Source: Nocardiopsis metallicus
Lineage (GTDB): Bacteria; Actinomycetota; Actinomycetes; Streptosporangiales; Streptosporangiaceae
Reading direction: 5' to 3'
NCBI RefSeq assembly: GCF_014201115.1
Contig: NZ_JACHDO010000001.1
Location: forward strand, 1,612,001 to 1,676,000
DNA: 64,000 bases
Part shown: one piece after another, positions 42,508 to 50,691 of the stretch
Numbering within the stretch: the stretch's first letter is position 1
Layout: the number at the start of each line of letters is the position of its first letter
Notes under the pieces: model-generated
Told to the model about the DNA's origin: nothing
The model's database searches: none
Seen by the model: the letters and a program-made list of their open reading frames with translations, nothing else
Position numbers and translations under genes: made by a program

Positions 42508-43458
42508 TCACGCGCCGGTCAGTCCGGCGACGATGGCCTCCGCGTCGTGGCGGAGCAGGTCCAGGTAGGTGGGCACGGGGCCGTCGGGTTCGGAGAGGGA
42601 GTCGACGTAGAGGGTCTCGCCCATGGCGGCGCCGGTCTCACGGATCACCGACCGCTGGGCGCTGTCGTTGACGGTGCTCTCGCAGAACACGGCGGGTACG
42701 TCGTTGTCGCGGACGAACTCGGAGACCGCGGCGATCTGCTGGGGTGTGCCCTCGCGCTCGGCGTTGACCGGCCACAGGTACTGCTCGGTCAGCCCGGCGT
42801 CGCGGGCCAGGTAGGAGAAGGCGCCCTCACAGGTGACCAGGGCGCGGGCGGGCTCGGGGACCTCGGCGAGTTCGGCCTCCAGGTAGGCGCCGACCTCGGT
42901 GATCTCCTCCTTGTAGGCCTCGGCTGCCTCGGCGAACTCGGCCTCGCCCTCGGGGTCGAGTTCGGTGAGGGCGTCGCGGATGTTGTCCACGTAGACCAGG
43001 GCGTTGTCGGGGGACATCCAGGCGTGCGGGTTGGGTGCGCCCTCGTAGCCGCCCGAGGCCACGGGAATGGTGTCGATGCCCTCGGTCAGGACGGCGGTGT
43101 GGGCGTCCACGCGGTCGGTGAACTGCTGGAACCAGGCCTCCAGGCCCAGGCCGTTCTCCAGGATGAGGTCGGCGCCCTGGCCGCGGACGAGGTCGTCGGG
43201 GGTGGGCTCGTAGCCGTGGATCTCGGCGCCGGGCCTGGTGAGGGAGGCGACGTCCACGCGGTCGGCGGCCACGTTCTCGGCCATGTCGGCGATGACGGTG
43301 AACGTGGTCAGGACGAGGAGGCGGTCGGAGTCACGGTCGGCGTCGTCGCGGGTCTGTCCGGCCGAGGTGGAGCAGGCGCTGAGAGCGAGGGTGAGGGCGA
43401 GAGCCGGGATCACCTTCGGCCAGGTGTTTGAAGAGGACCCATCTATAAAGTTCGGCAC
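42508..43458 (-). CDS. mntA: Metal-binding lipoprotein of the ABC importer (cluster A-I, Mn-type)
   Basis: A 316-residue ZnuA/PsaA-like protein with a lipoprotein signal (KVIPALALTLALSACS, lipobox LSAC). Metal ligands can be placed as His in AEIHGYEPTPDD (about 80), His in PNPHAWMSPDNALVYVDN (about 145), Glu in VTCEGAFSYLARDAG (about 210) and the acidic VFCESTVNDS (about 257). Glu at the third position in place of His favours Mn over Zn, and the long His-rich loop of ZnuA is missing. The GTG at 43458 is the only in-frame start that leaves a lysine before the hydrophobic core. A DtxR/MntR-like palindrome overlaps it. Confidence 0.85.
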   Translation of the reverse strand: MPNFIDGSSSNTWPKVIPALALTLALSACSTSAGQTRDDADRDSDRLLVLTTFTVIADMAENVAADRVDVASLTRPGAEIHGYEPTPDDLVRGQGADLILENGLGLEAWFQQFTDRVDAHTAVLTEGIDTIPVASGGYEGAPNPHAWMSPDNALVYVDNIRDALTELDPEGEAEFAEAAEAYKEEITEVGAYLEAELAEVPEPARALVTCEGAFSYLARDAGLTEQYLWPVNAEREGTPQQIAAVSEFVRDNDVPAVFCESTVNDSAQRSVIRETGAAMGETLYVDSLSEPDGPVPTYLDLLRHDAEAIVAGLTGA

Positions 43459-43465
43459 GCCTAAC
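43450..43465. promoter_or_regulatory. DtxR/MntR-like palindrome over the mntA start
   Basis: GTTCGGCACGCCTAAC is a 16-bp interrupted dyad (6 of 7 arm pairs around a 2-bp centre; leftward reading GTTAGGCGTGCCGAAC), similar to the TTAGG...CCTAA type sites of actinobacterial DtxR/IdeR/MntR proteins. It covers the GTG start codon of the metal-binding lipoprotein gene. Confidence 0.55.
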
Positions 43466-43896
43466 TTTTTACCACAAGAGGGCCAAACTGCGCATTGGAG
43501 TACTTGCGCGGAGGCCGGTCGGCGCCCGCGTTCCCACCTCCGGCGGCCGGGCCTGGGACGCCCGTGAGCGCGACCAGCGCCGGGAGTGCCTCGGCGCCAC
43601 GGTGTCCTCGCATGATGCCCGGCACCCGGGGCGAGATGCGGGTCCGGCGGAGGACTCCCTCTGGGGCACGCGCCGGCCTGGGACCCCGCTCGATCCGGCG
43701 CCGCTCCCACCACCCCCGCCGGATTCGCTTCCCGCGCCTTCGGTCCACCGGGTCATCTGGCTCCTGACCTGTTCTTTGTCCGCTCCAACCCTCCCCTTCC
43801 TAGAATGAGTGCCCCGGCCTGTGCACGGTTTCCCGCGCACGGTGACCGGCATCGCTGTACCGCGGTCCGGTGCGGCCCTCTCCTCGGAGGACGTCC
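43466..43896. other. Non-coding divergent promoter region
   Basis: Between the Mn importer and the kinase gene there is no convincing gene; frames here are shadows of GC-rich DNA. It should hold the promoters of both divergent units. TAAAAAGT just upstream of mntA and CTGACCTGTTCTTTGTCC at about 43764-43781 on the kinase side are locally AT-richer. Confidence 0.45.
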
Positions 43897-45591
43897 ATGG
43901 AGGTCGAACCTCTGCGCACCCTGTGCGGGCGCTACCAACTCCACGCCGAGCTGGGCCACGGCGGTATGGGCCGGGTCTGGCATGCCCACGACACGCACCT
44001 CAACCGCACGGTGGCGGTCAAGGAGATCCTCCTGGGGCCGGGCATGGACGAAGGGGACCGCGACCGGATGGCCGCCCGCGCCCGCCGCGAGGCGCAGGCC
44101 ACCGCGATGGGCCAGCACCCCAACATCGTCACGGTCTACGACATCGTCGAGGACGACGGCCGCCCCTGGATCGTCATGGAACTCCTCGACGGGGACTCCC
44201 TGCTCCGATTGATGCGCGACCGGGGCCCGGTCCCGGCCGAGCGGGCCGCGGCCTGGGGGCTGGACCTACTTGACGCGCTCACCACCGCGCACGAGCAGGG
44301 CATCACCCACCGCGACGTCAAACCCGAGAACGTCATGGTCACCCGTTCGGGGCGGGTGGTGCTGACCGACTTCGGGATCGCCACCATCGTCGACACCGCC
44401 GCGGTCACCCAGACCGCCGGCGTCATGGGTTCGGCCGCCTACGTGGCCCCCGAACGGCTCGCTTCCCAGCCGGCCACCCCCGCCAGCGACCTGTGGTCGC
44501 TGGGCGCCACCCTGTACCACGCGGTGACCGGAGTGTCCCCGTTCCAGCGCGAGGGCGTCCCGGCCACCCTGCACGCGGTACTCAGCCTCGACCCGCCCCA
44601 GAGCCTGCCCGGGCCGCTGGGAGCGGCGATCAGCGGCATGCTCGTGAAGGATCCGCTCCAGCGCCTGGACGCCCGAGGCTGTCGGGAACTCCTGGGCGAG
44701 GCGGCCCGGGGCGGACAGGCGACCGGATCGCACCTGCCGCCCACCGCACCGGGGAGAACGCCCCCGCGAACAGGAGCGCCCCTCCGGACAGGGGTGAATC
44801 CTCCGACAGGAGCGGTCCCTCCGGGGGCGGCCTCCGCCGGTCCGCCGCTCGCCCCCATCGCCGGGGCCACCGCCGTCCACACCGAGCCGTGGCGCCCCCT
44901 GCGCCTCTCATGGCCGTTCGTGGCACTCACCCTGGGGCTGTCCGCCCTGCTGGTGGCCGGCGCCCTCGTCATCGTCAACCCCTGGGCCGAGGGAGGGGAG
45001 GAGACCGATCAGGCGGGGCCGCAGACCCAGGCGGACACCTCCCCCGCCCCTGAGCACTCCCCCGGGCCGGAGCACTCCCCCGGGCCGGAGGCCACAGGGC
45101 AGGGTTCGGAACAGGGGCCGGAGGAGCAAGCGGTCGAGCAACCCGTCGCCGAGGGCATGACCTGGACCGAGGACCCCGAGGGGTTCGCGATGCTGGTCCC
45201 CGACGGCTGGGTCCGCCGCGTCGACGGCGCCAGCGTCTACTACGACTCCCCCACCAGCAACGCCTACCTGCAGATCGACCGCACCCCGCACTCCACCGAC
45301 GACGAGTACGCGCACGTGTTGGAGCAGGAGAGCAACTCCATCGCGGAGAACCGGCTGCCCGGATACCAGCGGATCCGGCTGGAGGACGTCACCGACCAGA
45401 CCTCCTTCGCCTCCGCCGCCGACTGGGAGTTCAGCTGGGACCGGGGCGCGGGCACCTGGCGCCTGTTGGCGCGCAACATCGCCGTCACCGCGGGCGACTA
45501 CTACACGCTGGCCTGGAGTTCCAGCGAGGAGCACTGGGCCGGTGACGCGCGGTGGCGCGACCACGCGATCGGTTCCTTCGACCCGTTTTGA
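43897..45591 (+). CDS. Membrane-anchored serine/threonine protein kinase (PknB type)
   Basis: A 564-residue transmembrane kinase. The catalytic domain covers residues 10-275: P-loop LGHGGMGRVW, Lys in TVAVKEI, ITHRDVKPENVM (about 136-147), DFG (about 158), and GVMGSAAYVAPERL. A Pro-rich linker follows, then one membrane helix (ALTLGLSALLVAGALVIVN, about 340-360), an extracellular spacer with repeated EHSPGPE, and a C-terminal domain of about 150 residues (FAMLVPDGWVRRVDGASVYY, YQRIRLEDV, WEFSWDRGAGTWRLLARNIA). This end is a common actinobacterial kinase sensor and not a PASTA domain. CGGAGG precedes the ATG by 6 bp. Confidence 0.93.
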   Translation: MEVEPLRTLCGRYQLHAELGHGGMGRVWHAHDTHLNRTVAVKEILLGPGMDEGDRDRMAARARREAQATAMGQHPNIVTVYDIVEDDGRPWIVMELLDGDSLLRLMRDRGPVPAERAAAWGLDLLDALTTAHEQGITHRDVKPENVMVTRSGRVVLTDFGIATIVDTAAVTQTAGVMGSAAYVAPERLASQPATPASDLWSLGATLYHAVTGVSPFQREGVPATLHAVLSLDPPQSLPGPLGAAISGMLVKDPLQRLDARGCRELLGEAARGGQATGSHLPPTAPGRTPPRTGAPLRTGVNPPTGAVPPGAASAGPPLAPIAGATAVHTEPWRPLRLSWPFVALTLGLSALLVAGALVIVNPWAEGGEETDQAGPQTQADTSPAPEHSPGPEHSPGPEATGQGSEQGPEEQAVEQPVAEGMTWTEDPEGFAMLVPDGWVRRVDGASVYYDSPTSNAYLQIDRTPHSTDDEYAHVLEQESNSIAENRLPGYQRIRLEDVTDQTSFASAADWEFSWDRGAGTWRLLARNIAVTAGDYYTLAWSSSEEHWAGDARWRDHAIGSFDPF

Positions 45592-45657
45592 CCTCGGCGG
45601 TGTGAGCGCACCGGTACGCTCGACCCGTTCCGCACCAGCACAACGGAGGTAGCCGGG

Positions 45658-46623
45658 GTGTCCCTCACCTGGACCGCGATCGACTTCGAGACCGCCAACC
45701 AGGACCGCGGCAGCGTGTGCGCCGTCGGTCTGGTCAAGGTGAGCGAAGGGCGTGTGGTCGACCGTTTCAGCACCCTCATCCGCCCGCCGGAGCCGGTGTC
45801 CTTCTTCTCCCGGCACAACACCGCCGTGCACGGAATCACCGCCGCCGATGTCACCGGGGCTCCCACCTGGGAGAAGGTGCGCGAGCAGGTGGTGGACTTC
45901 GTCCAGGGCGGTGCGCTGGTGGCGCACAACGCCCCCTTCGACATGGGTGCGCTGCGCCAGGCCTGTGCCCACACCGGCCAGGCGCTGCCCGCCTTCGACT
46001 ACGCCTGCACCCTGGCACTGTCCCGCCGCACCTGGGACCTGCCCGACCACCGGCTGCCCACGGTGTGCGCGCACCTGGGCCACCAGATCACCCAGCACCA
46101 CCGGGCCGACGCCGACGCCGAGGCTGCCGCGCACATCATGATCGCGGCCATGCTCCGCTACGGCACCAGCTCACTGCCCGAGCTCTCCCGCGCCGCGGGC
46201 CTGCGCCTGGGCCGCCTGGAGGCGATCCAGCCGGTCGCCGTCCCGGTGGCCGCCCCCGTGGCTCCGGCGGCCCCCGCCCCGCAGGACCGCTACGGGCGCT
46301 GGCAGCGCGCCGCCCAGTCCCCGCTGCCCGAGCCCTCCCCCGACGCCGACCCGGCCGGTCCGCTCTTCGGACGCACGGTGTGCGTCTCGGGTGACCTGCG
46401 CGCGATGGACAAGCCCGAGGTGTGGAAGCGCATCGCCGAAGCCGGGGGCCGACCCGCCAAGAACGTCACCAAGAAGACGGACGTCCTGGTCGTGGGCGAC
46501 AGCGACCACGGCGGCAAGACCTCCAAACACAAGCAGGCGGAGACCTACATCGCCAAGGGCCAGAGCATCGACATCATCACCGAGGCCGAACTGGTGGCCC
46601 GCCTGGGCATGGCCTCCGCCTGA
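45658..46623 (+). CDS. DEDDh 3'-5' exonuclease fused to a BRCT domain
   Basis: A 321-residue protein with an N-terminal DnaQ-like exonuclease domain (residues 1-165). Exo I is AIDFETAN, Exo II HNAPFDMGAL and Exo III HHRADADAEAAAHI, the H being the DEDDh catalytic His. A Pro/Ala linker leads to a C-terminal BRCT domain (GPLFGRTVCVSGDLRAMDKP, AGGRPAKNVTKKTDVLVVGD, IAKGQSIDIITEAELVARLG). Such proteins are thought to act in DNA repair. The GTG start follows GGAGG. It follows the kinase gene by 66 bp in the same direction, so co-transcription is possible. Confidence 0.9.
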   Translation: MSLTWTAIDFETANQDRGSVCAVGLVKVSEGRVVDRFSTLIRPPEPVSFFSRHNTAVHGITAADVTGAPTWEKVREQVVDFVQGGALVAHNAPFDMGALRQACAHTGQALPAFDYACTLALSRRTWDLPDHRLPTVCAHLGHQITQHHRADADAEAAAHIMIAAMLRYGTSSLPELSRAAGLRLGRLEAIQPVAVPVAAPVAPAAPAPQDRYGRWQRAAQSPLPEPSPDADPAGPLFGRTVCVSGDLRAMDKPEVWKRIAEAGGRPAKNVTKKTDVLVVGDSDHGGKTSKHKQAETYIAKGQSIDIITEAELVARLGMASA

Positions 46624-46638
46624 CGGGTTCCTTCATCC

Positions 46639-47268
46639 TCAGCCCTCGAGGAGCTGGCGGGTGACCGCGTCCGCGGCCCACTGCGTCCAGCGCTCAGGGC
46701 TCCAGCCGAGCTGGGCCGTGTAGAGGGTGTACAGCTCGGGGCTGAGCAGGCCGAGCAGGGTGTCGGCTGCCTCCTCCGGGCTCAGGTTCGGGCGCAGGGT
46801 GCCCCGGTCGGACAGGGTTTGGGCGAAGACCGTGTGGACGGTGCGGCGCTGCTCGGTGTTGATGCGCCACAGCGCGGCCAGCTCGGGGTCGGAGGCGGCC
46901 GCTCCGCGCAGGACCTCGATCAGGGCGGCGACGCGGGCCATGACCTGGGCGGTGCCCCGCACCTGGAGCCGGATCAGCTCATGGGGGTCCTCGGCGGACA
47001 GGGCCTCACGGACCCAGGGGCGGTCCAGGGTGGCGACGGGTTCGGCGTCTCCGGCGACGGCCTGGTCCAAGGCCTCCTTGAGGAGCCCCGCCTTGGTGCC
47101 GCAGGTGTTGTAGACGGTCTGCGCGGCCACCCCCGCCTCCTTGGCGACACTGGTGATGCTGGTCGCGGCGTAGCCGTCGGTGGTGAACAGGCGGGTCGCG
47201 GCACGGGCGATCCGGGCGCGGGTGGCGAGGGAGCGGGCGGTGCGGCCGTCGGCGGGCTGTGCGTCCAT
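46639..47268 (-). CDS. TetR-family transcriptional regulator
   Basis: A 209-residue protein. The N-terminal HTH is RIARAATRLFTTDGYAATSI followed by TSVAKEAGVAAQTVYNTCGT. The C-terminal ligand domain (LIRLQVRGTAQVMARVAALI, ADTLLGLLSPELYTLYTAQL) is of the common TetR_C type; its ligand is unknown. The gene is divergent from a saccharopine-dehydrogenase-like gene, and a 15-bp palindrome with a second partial copy lies between them. It probably represses both. The start at 47268 is chosen because it lies just before the HTH and outside the operator; an ATG at 47301 would place the operator within the gene. Confidence 0.88.
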   Translation of the reverse strand: MDAQPADGRTARSLATRARIARAATRLFTTDGYAATSITSVAKEAGVAAQTVYNTCGTKAGLLKEALDQAVAGDAEPVATLDRPWVREALSAEDPHELIRLQVRGTAQVMARVAALIEVLRGAAASDPELAALWRINTEQRRTVHTVFAQTLSDRGTLRPNLSPEEAADTLLGLLSPELYTLYTAQLGWSPERWTQWAADAVTRQLLEG

Positions 47269-47290
47269 GCTCACGATCCTACGCCTTGAC

Positions 47291-47330
47291 TGTAGTGCCA
47301 CTACACATATCTAATTTGAGTGTCACTACA
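47291..47330. promoter_or_regulatory. TetR operator (TGTAGTGCCACTACA plus a second half site)
   Basis: TGTAGTG-C-CACTACA is a perfect 15-bp dyad at 47291-47305. A second copy, TGAGTGTCACTACA, at 47317-47330 keeps the CACTACA arm. They flank an AT-rich -10-like stretch (ATATCTAAT) in the divergent promoter. Confidence 0.72.
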
Positions 47331-47345
47331 GAAAGGTGGGCGGGA

Positions 47346-48266
47346 ATGCGGGTACTCGTGCTGGGCGGATACGGAGCCGTGGGGGCGCCGACGGTGGCTG
47401 CGCTGCGGGCGGACGGGCACAGCTGTGTGGTCGCCGGACGCGACCCCCGGCGTGCGGAGCGGGTGGTCGACCTGGCCGAGCCGGGGCTCCTCGGCTACCG
47501 GGAAGCGCTGGACGGAGTGGACGCGGTGGTCAACGCCTCCGGCGCCGAGGACCCGGATCTGGTCACGGCCGCCACCGGCCAGGCGAAGGCCTTCGTCGAC
47601 CCCACCGCCACCCCCGGATACGTCAAACGAATCGAACAGCTGGAGCCGCGCGCCCCGGTCCTGCTCAGCGTCGGCCTGGCTCCCGGGTTGACCAACCTGC
47701 TCGCCGCCGACCTGCCCGGGAGGGAGCCGATCGATCTCGGGGTGGTCCTGGGCTCGGGGGAGCGGCACGGGGCGGCGGCCACCGCCTGGTCCCTGGGCCT
47801 GCTCGGCCGCTCCTTCGCCGACCCGGCGACCGGAGAGGCCGTCCGCAACCTCACCCGGGGGCGCGTCCTGGACCTGCCCGACGGACGGCGGCGCCTGTAC
47901 CGGGCCGACTTCAGTGACCAGCACACGCTCACCCGGGACCTGGGGCGGCCGGTGCGCACGCACCTCGGACTGGACTCGGTTGCGGCGACCCGCGCCCTGA
48001 GCGTGCTCGCCCGCCTGCCCGGAACCGGGGCGCTGCGCGGGGTGCGCCGGGTGCCGCGCCTGCCCGGCTCCGAGGAGTGGGTGCTGGTCGCGACCTCGGC
48101 CGGGCGGCGCCGCTGGGCACGCGGGCGCAACCAGTCCCGGGGTACGGCGGTGGTGAGCGCCTGGGCCACCGGGTTGACCGAGAACCTGCCAGCCGGGGTC
48201 CACCATCTTCACGAGGTGGCCGCGCTGGCTGACCTGCCGCCGCTGGAGGAGGTCACGCTGGGTTGA
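47346..48266 (+). CDS. Saccharopine dehydrogenase-like NAD(P)-binding protein
   Basis: A 306-residue protein with an N-terminal Rossmann fold (RVLVLGGYGAVGAPTVAALR), an NAD-binding second strand ending in VAGRDPRRAERVV, and DGVDAVVNASGAEDPDLVTA. The central part (SVGLAPGLTNLLAADLPG, GSGERHGAAATAWSLGLLGR) is typical of saccharopine-dehydrogenase-family proteins used in many pathways. The substrate is unknown. It is repressed presumably by the divergent TetR protein; the operator is 41-55 bp upstream. AAAGG lies before the ATG at 47346. Confidence 0.82.
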   Translation: MRVLVLGGYGAVGAPTVAALRADGHSCVVAGRDPRRAERVVDLAEPGLLGYREALDGVDAVVNASGAEDPDLVTAATGQAKAFVDPTATPGYVKRIEQLEPRAPVLLSVGLAPGLTNLLAADLPGREPIDLGVVLGSGERHGAAATAWSLGLLGRSFADPATGEAVRNLTRGRVLDLPDGRRRLYRADFSDQHTLTRDLGRPVRTHLGLDSVAATRALSVLARLPGTGALRGVRRVPRLPGSEEWVLVATSAGRRRWARGRNQSRGTAVVSAWATGLTENLPAGVHHLHEVAALADLPPLEEVTLG

Positions 48267-48343
48267 TCTGCCTGGGCGGGGGCCAGATTCTGCCACTCTG
48301 CCCCGCACTGCCTCTGGCGTGGCGGGGTAGCTTTGCTCTACGC

Positions 48344-48359
48344 TGGAAAGCGCTTTCAC
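48344..48359. promoter_or_regulatory. LacI-type operator before the catabolic operon
   Basis: TGGAAAGCGCTTTCAC contains the perfect 12-bp palindrome GAAAGCGCTTTC, the CG/GC-centred pattern of LacI-family sites. It ends 21 bp upstream of the dehydrogenase ATG at 48380. Confidence 0.72.
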
Positions 48360-48379
48360 AGAAAGGGTGGTAACGATCC

Positions 48380-49534
48380 ATGGGTGATCGAGTACTGGGC
48401 ATCGCCATGAACGGCGTCACCGGACGCATGGGGTACAGGCAGCATCTGACCAGATCGGTGCTGGCCATCCGGGACGCCGGAGGCGTGGAGCTGCCCGACG
48501 GCTCGCGCGTCATACCTGAACCGGTACTGGTGGGGCGCTCGGAGCGCAAGCTGCGGGACATCGCCGAAAAGCACGGCATCGAACGCTGGACCACGGACCT
48601 GGACTCGGTGCTGTCCGACGACGGCGTCCCCGTCTACTTCGACGCCCAGATCACGCACGCCAGGGAGGCCGCGGTCCGCTCCGCGATCGCCGCGGGCCGA
48701 CACATCTACGTCGAGAAGCCCACGGCCAGCACCCTGGACGCCGCCCTGGAGCTGGCCAAGCTCGCCGAGCAGGCCGGGGTGCGCAACGGCGTGGTGCAGG
48801 ACAAACTCTTCCTGCCGGGCCTGATCAAACTCCGTCGGCTCCTGGACAGCGGCTTCTTCGGAAAAGTCCTTTCCATCCGCGGGGAGTTCGGTTACTGGGT
48901 CTTCGAAGGAGACGGACAGCCCGCCCAGCGCCCCAGCTGGAACTACCGCGCCGAGGACGGCGGCGGCATCGTCCTGGACATGTTCCCGCACTGGCACTAC
49001 GTCCTGGAGCACCTCTTCGGTCCGGTGCGCACGGTCACCGCGCGCACCGCCACCCACATCCCGCGGCGCTGGGACGAGCACGGCGAGCCCTACGAGGCCA
49101 CCGCCGACGACGCCGCCTACGGCATCTTCGAGGTCGGCGACGGGATCATCGCCCAGATCAACTCCTCCTGGAGCGTGCGCGTGGACCGCGACGAGCTGGT
49201 GGAGTTCCAGGTGGACGGCACCCACGGCAGCGCCGTGGCCGGGCTGCGCTCATGCCGCGTGCAGCACCGCAGCGTCACCCCCAAGGGCGTCTGGGACCCC
49301 GACGCCGCCGACCCGGTCCGCTACCGCGAGGACTGGTCGCACGTCCCCGACAACGGGGAGTTCACCAACGGCTTCCGCGCCCAGTGGGAGGACTACCTGC
49401 GCCACGTGGTCCTGGGCACGCCCTTCCACCACGACCTCCTCTCCGGCGCGCGCGGTATCCAGATGGCCGAGGCGGGGCTGCTCTCCTCCCGCACCGGCCG
49501 CACCGTCGAACTCGGCGAGGTCTCGAGCACGTGA
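48380..49534 (+). CDS. Gfo/Idh/MocA family dehydrogenase
   Basis: A 384-residue NAD(P)-dependent sugar dehydrogenase-like protein. The N-terminal motif is GIAMNGVTGRMG; the family EKP motif is present in HIYVEKPTASTLDAALELAK; the C-terminal domain has GGGIVLDMFPHWHYVLEHLF, where the Asp and His (D-x-x-x-H) form the catalytic pair. The length fits. It is first in a rightward operon of four genes that overlap end to end, under the LacI operator. It probably oxidises a hydroxyl of the imported sugar or acid; the substrate is not known. Confidence 0.87.
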   Translation: MGDRVLGIAMNGVTGRMGYRQHLTRSVLAIRDAGGVELPDGSRVIPEPVLVGRSERKLRDIAEKHGIERWTTDLDSVLSDDGVPVYFDAQITHAREAAVRSAIAAGRHIYVEKPTASTLDAALELAKLAEQAGVRNGVVQDKLFLPGLIKLRRLLDSGFFGKVLSIRGEFGYWVFEGDGQPAQRPSWNYRAEDGGGIVLDMFPHWHYVLEHLFGPVRTVTARTATHIPRRWDEHGEPYEATADDAAYGIFEVGDGIIAQINSSWSVRVDRDELVEFQVDGTHGSAVAGLRSCRVQHRSVTPKGVWDPDAADPVRYREDWSHVPDNGEFTNGFRAQWEDYLRHVVLGTPFHHDLLSGARGIQMAEAGLLSSRTGRTVELGEVSST

Positions 49535-50691
49535 ACACCCTGAACCTTCCCTCCGGTGACGGTACCGTCGCCCCCTACGCGCTCAGCGGGGCCGCGGCCG
49601 ACGCCGCGCCGCTGCCCCCCGCCACGGCCCGAACCGCCTACGCGGCCGCGCACGTGGTCGCCGATCCCCTGGCCCCCAACGCGCCGGGCGCCTCGGCCGT
49701 CCTGGACTGGGAGGCCACCCTGGCCTTCCGCCACCACCTGTGGGACCAGGGCCTGGGCGTGGCCGAGGCCATGGACACCGCCCAGCGGGGCATGGGCCTG
49801 GACTGGGCCGCCACCGCCGAACTGATCAGCCGTACCGGCGCCGAGGCCAGGAGCCGTGGCGCCCTCCTGGCCTGCGGGGTCAACACCGATCAGCTCGATT
49901 CTTCGCGTGTCGACCTGGAAAGCGCTATCACCGCCTACGGCGAACAGCTGGAAGCGGTGAGCGAGGCCGGGGCCACGCCCATCGTGATGGCCTCGCGCGC
50001 CCTGGCCGCGGCGGCATCCGGGCCCGAGGACTACGCCCGCGTCTACTCCGCCGTCCTGGAACGGGCCGACCGCCCGGTGATCCTGCACTGGCTGGGCACC
50101 GCCTTCGACCCCGCCCTCGCGGGCTACTGGGGCTACGACTCCCCCGCCGACGCGGTGGAACCGGTCGCGGAGCTGATCGCCGAGCACGCCGACCGGGTCG
50201 AGGGGATCAAGGTCTCCCTGCTGGACACCGCACTGGAGGTACGCCTGCGGCGCCTGCTTCCGGACGGCGTCCGACTGTACACCGGGGACGACTTCCACTA
50301 CCCCGAACTCGTACTCGGGGACGAGGAGGGTTTCTCGCACGCCCTCCTCGGGGTCTTCGCCGCCATCGCCCCGGCCGCCGCCCGGGCGCTCGCGGCCCTG
50401 GACCGGGGCGACACCGACGGCTACCTGGCGCTGATGGAGCCCACCGTGCCGCTGGCCCGCCACCTGTTCTCCGAGCCCACCTACTACTACAAGACCGGGA
50501 TCGCCTTCCTGGCCTGGCTCAACGGCCACCAGAAGGGGTTCCACATGGTGGGCGGCCTGCACAGCGCCCGCGACCTCCCCCACCTGGCGCACACCCTGCG
50601 CCTGGCGGACACCGCGGGGGTGCTGTCCGACCCCGACCTGGCCGCGCGGCGGATGCGCGCCCTGCTCGAGGTCTCGGGGGTGGCGCAGTGA
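49531..50691 (+). CDS. DUF993 protein of the dihydrodipicolinate synthase/aldolase superfamily
   Basis: A 386-residue protein of the DUF993 group, related to the DHDPS/N-acetylneuraminate lyase TIM barrels. VLDWEATLAFRHHLWDQGLG leads into the barrel. GIKVSLLDT near residue 226 aligns with the Schiff-base Lys strand (GIKD/E) of DHDPS. Other family blocks are RPVILHWLGTAFDPALAGYW, LYTGDDFHYPELVLGDEEGF and YYYKTGIAFLAWLNGHQKG. It may carry out retro-aldol cleavage of a 2-keto-3-deoxy acid. GTGA overlaps the previous stop. A LacI-type palindrome lies inside the gene at 49916. Confidence 0.82.
   Translation: MNTLNLPSGDGTVAPYALSGAAADAAPLPPATARTAYAAAHVVADPLAPNAPGASAVLDWEATLAFRHHLWDQGLGVAEAMDTAQRGMGLDWAATAELISRTGAEARSRGALLACGVNTDQLDSSRVDLESAITAYGEQLEAVSEAGATPIVMASRALAAAASGPEDYARVYSAVLERADRPVILHWLGTAFDPALAGYWGYDSPADAVEPVAELIAEHADRVEGIKVSLLDTALEVRLRRLLPDGVRLYTGDDFHYPELVLGDEEGFSHALLGVFAAIAPAAARALAALDRGDTDGYLALMEPTVPLARHLFSEPTYYYKTGIAFLAWLNGHQKGFHMVGGLHSARDLPHLAHTLRLADTAGVLSDPDLAARRMRALLEVSGVAQ
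49916..49931. promoter_or_regulatory. Intragenic LacI-type palindrome in the DUF993 gene
   Basis: TGGAAAGCGCTATCAC differs in a single base from the operator at 48344-48359. It lies inside coding sequence, 1,572 bp downstream, and could act as an auxiliary or roadblock operator. Confidence 0.5.

Noticed and set aside
43430..43458. ATG in GATGGGTCC as the start of the metal-binding lipoprotein
   Set aside because: It is out of frame with the signal peptide and lipobox. The GTG at 43458 is in frame.
41701..43458. Zinc-specific ZnuABC assignment
   Set aside because: The binding protein lacks the His-rich loop and has Glu in place of the third His, so a Mn-type importer is more likely, though Zn cannot be excluded.
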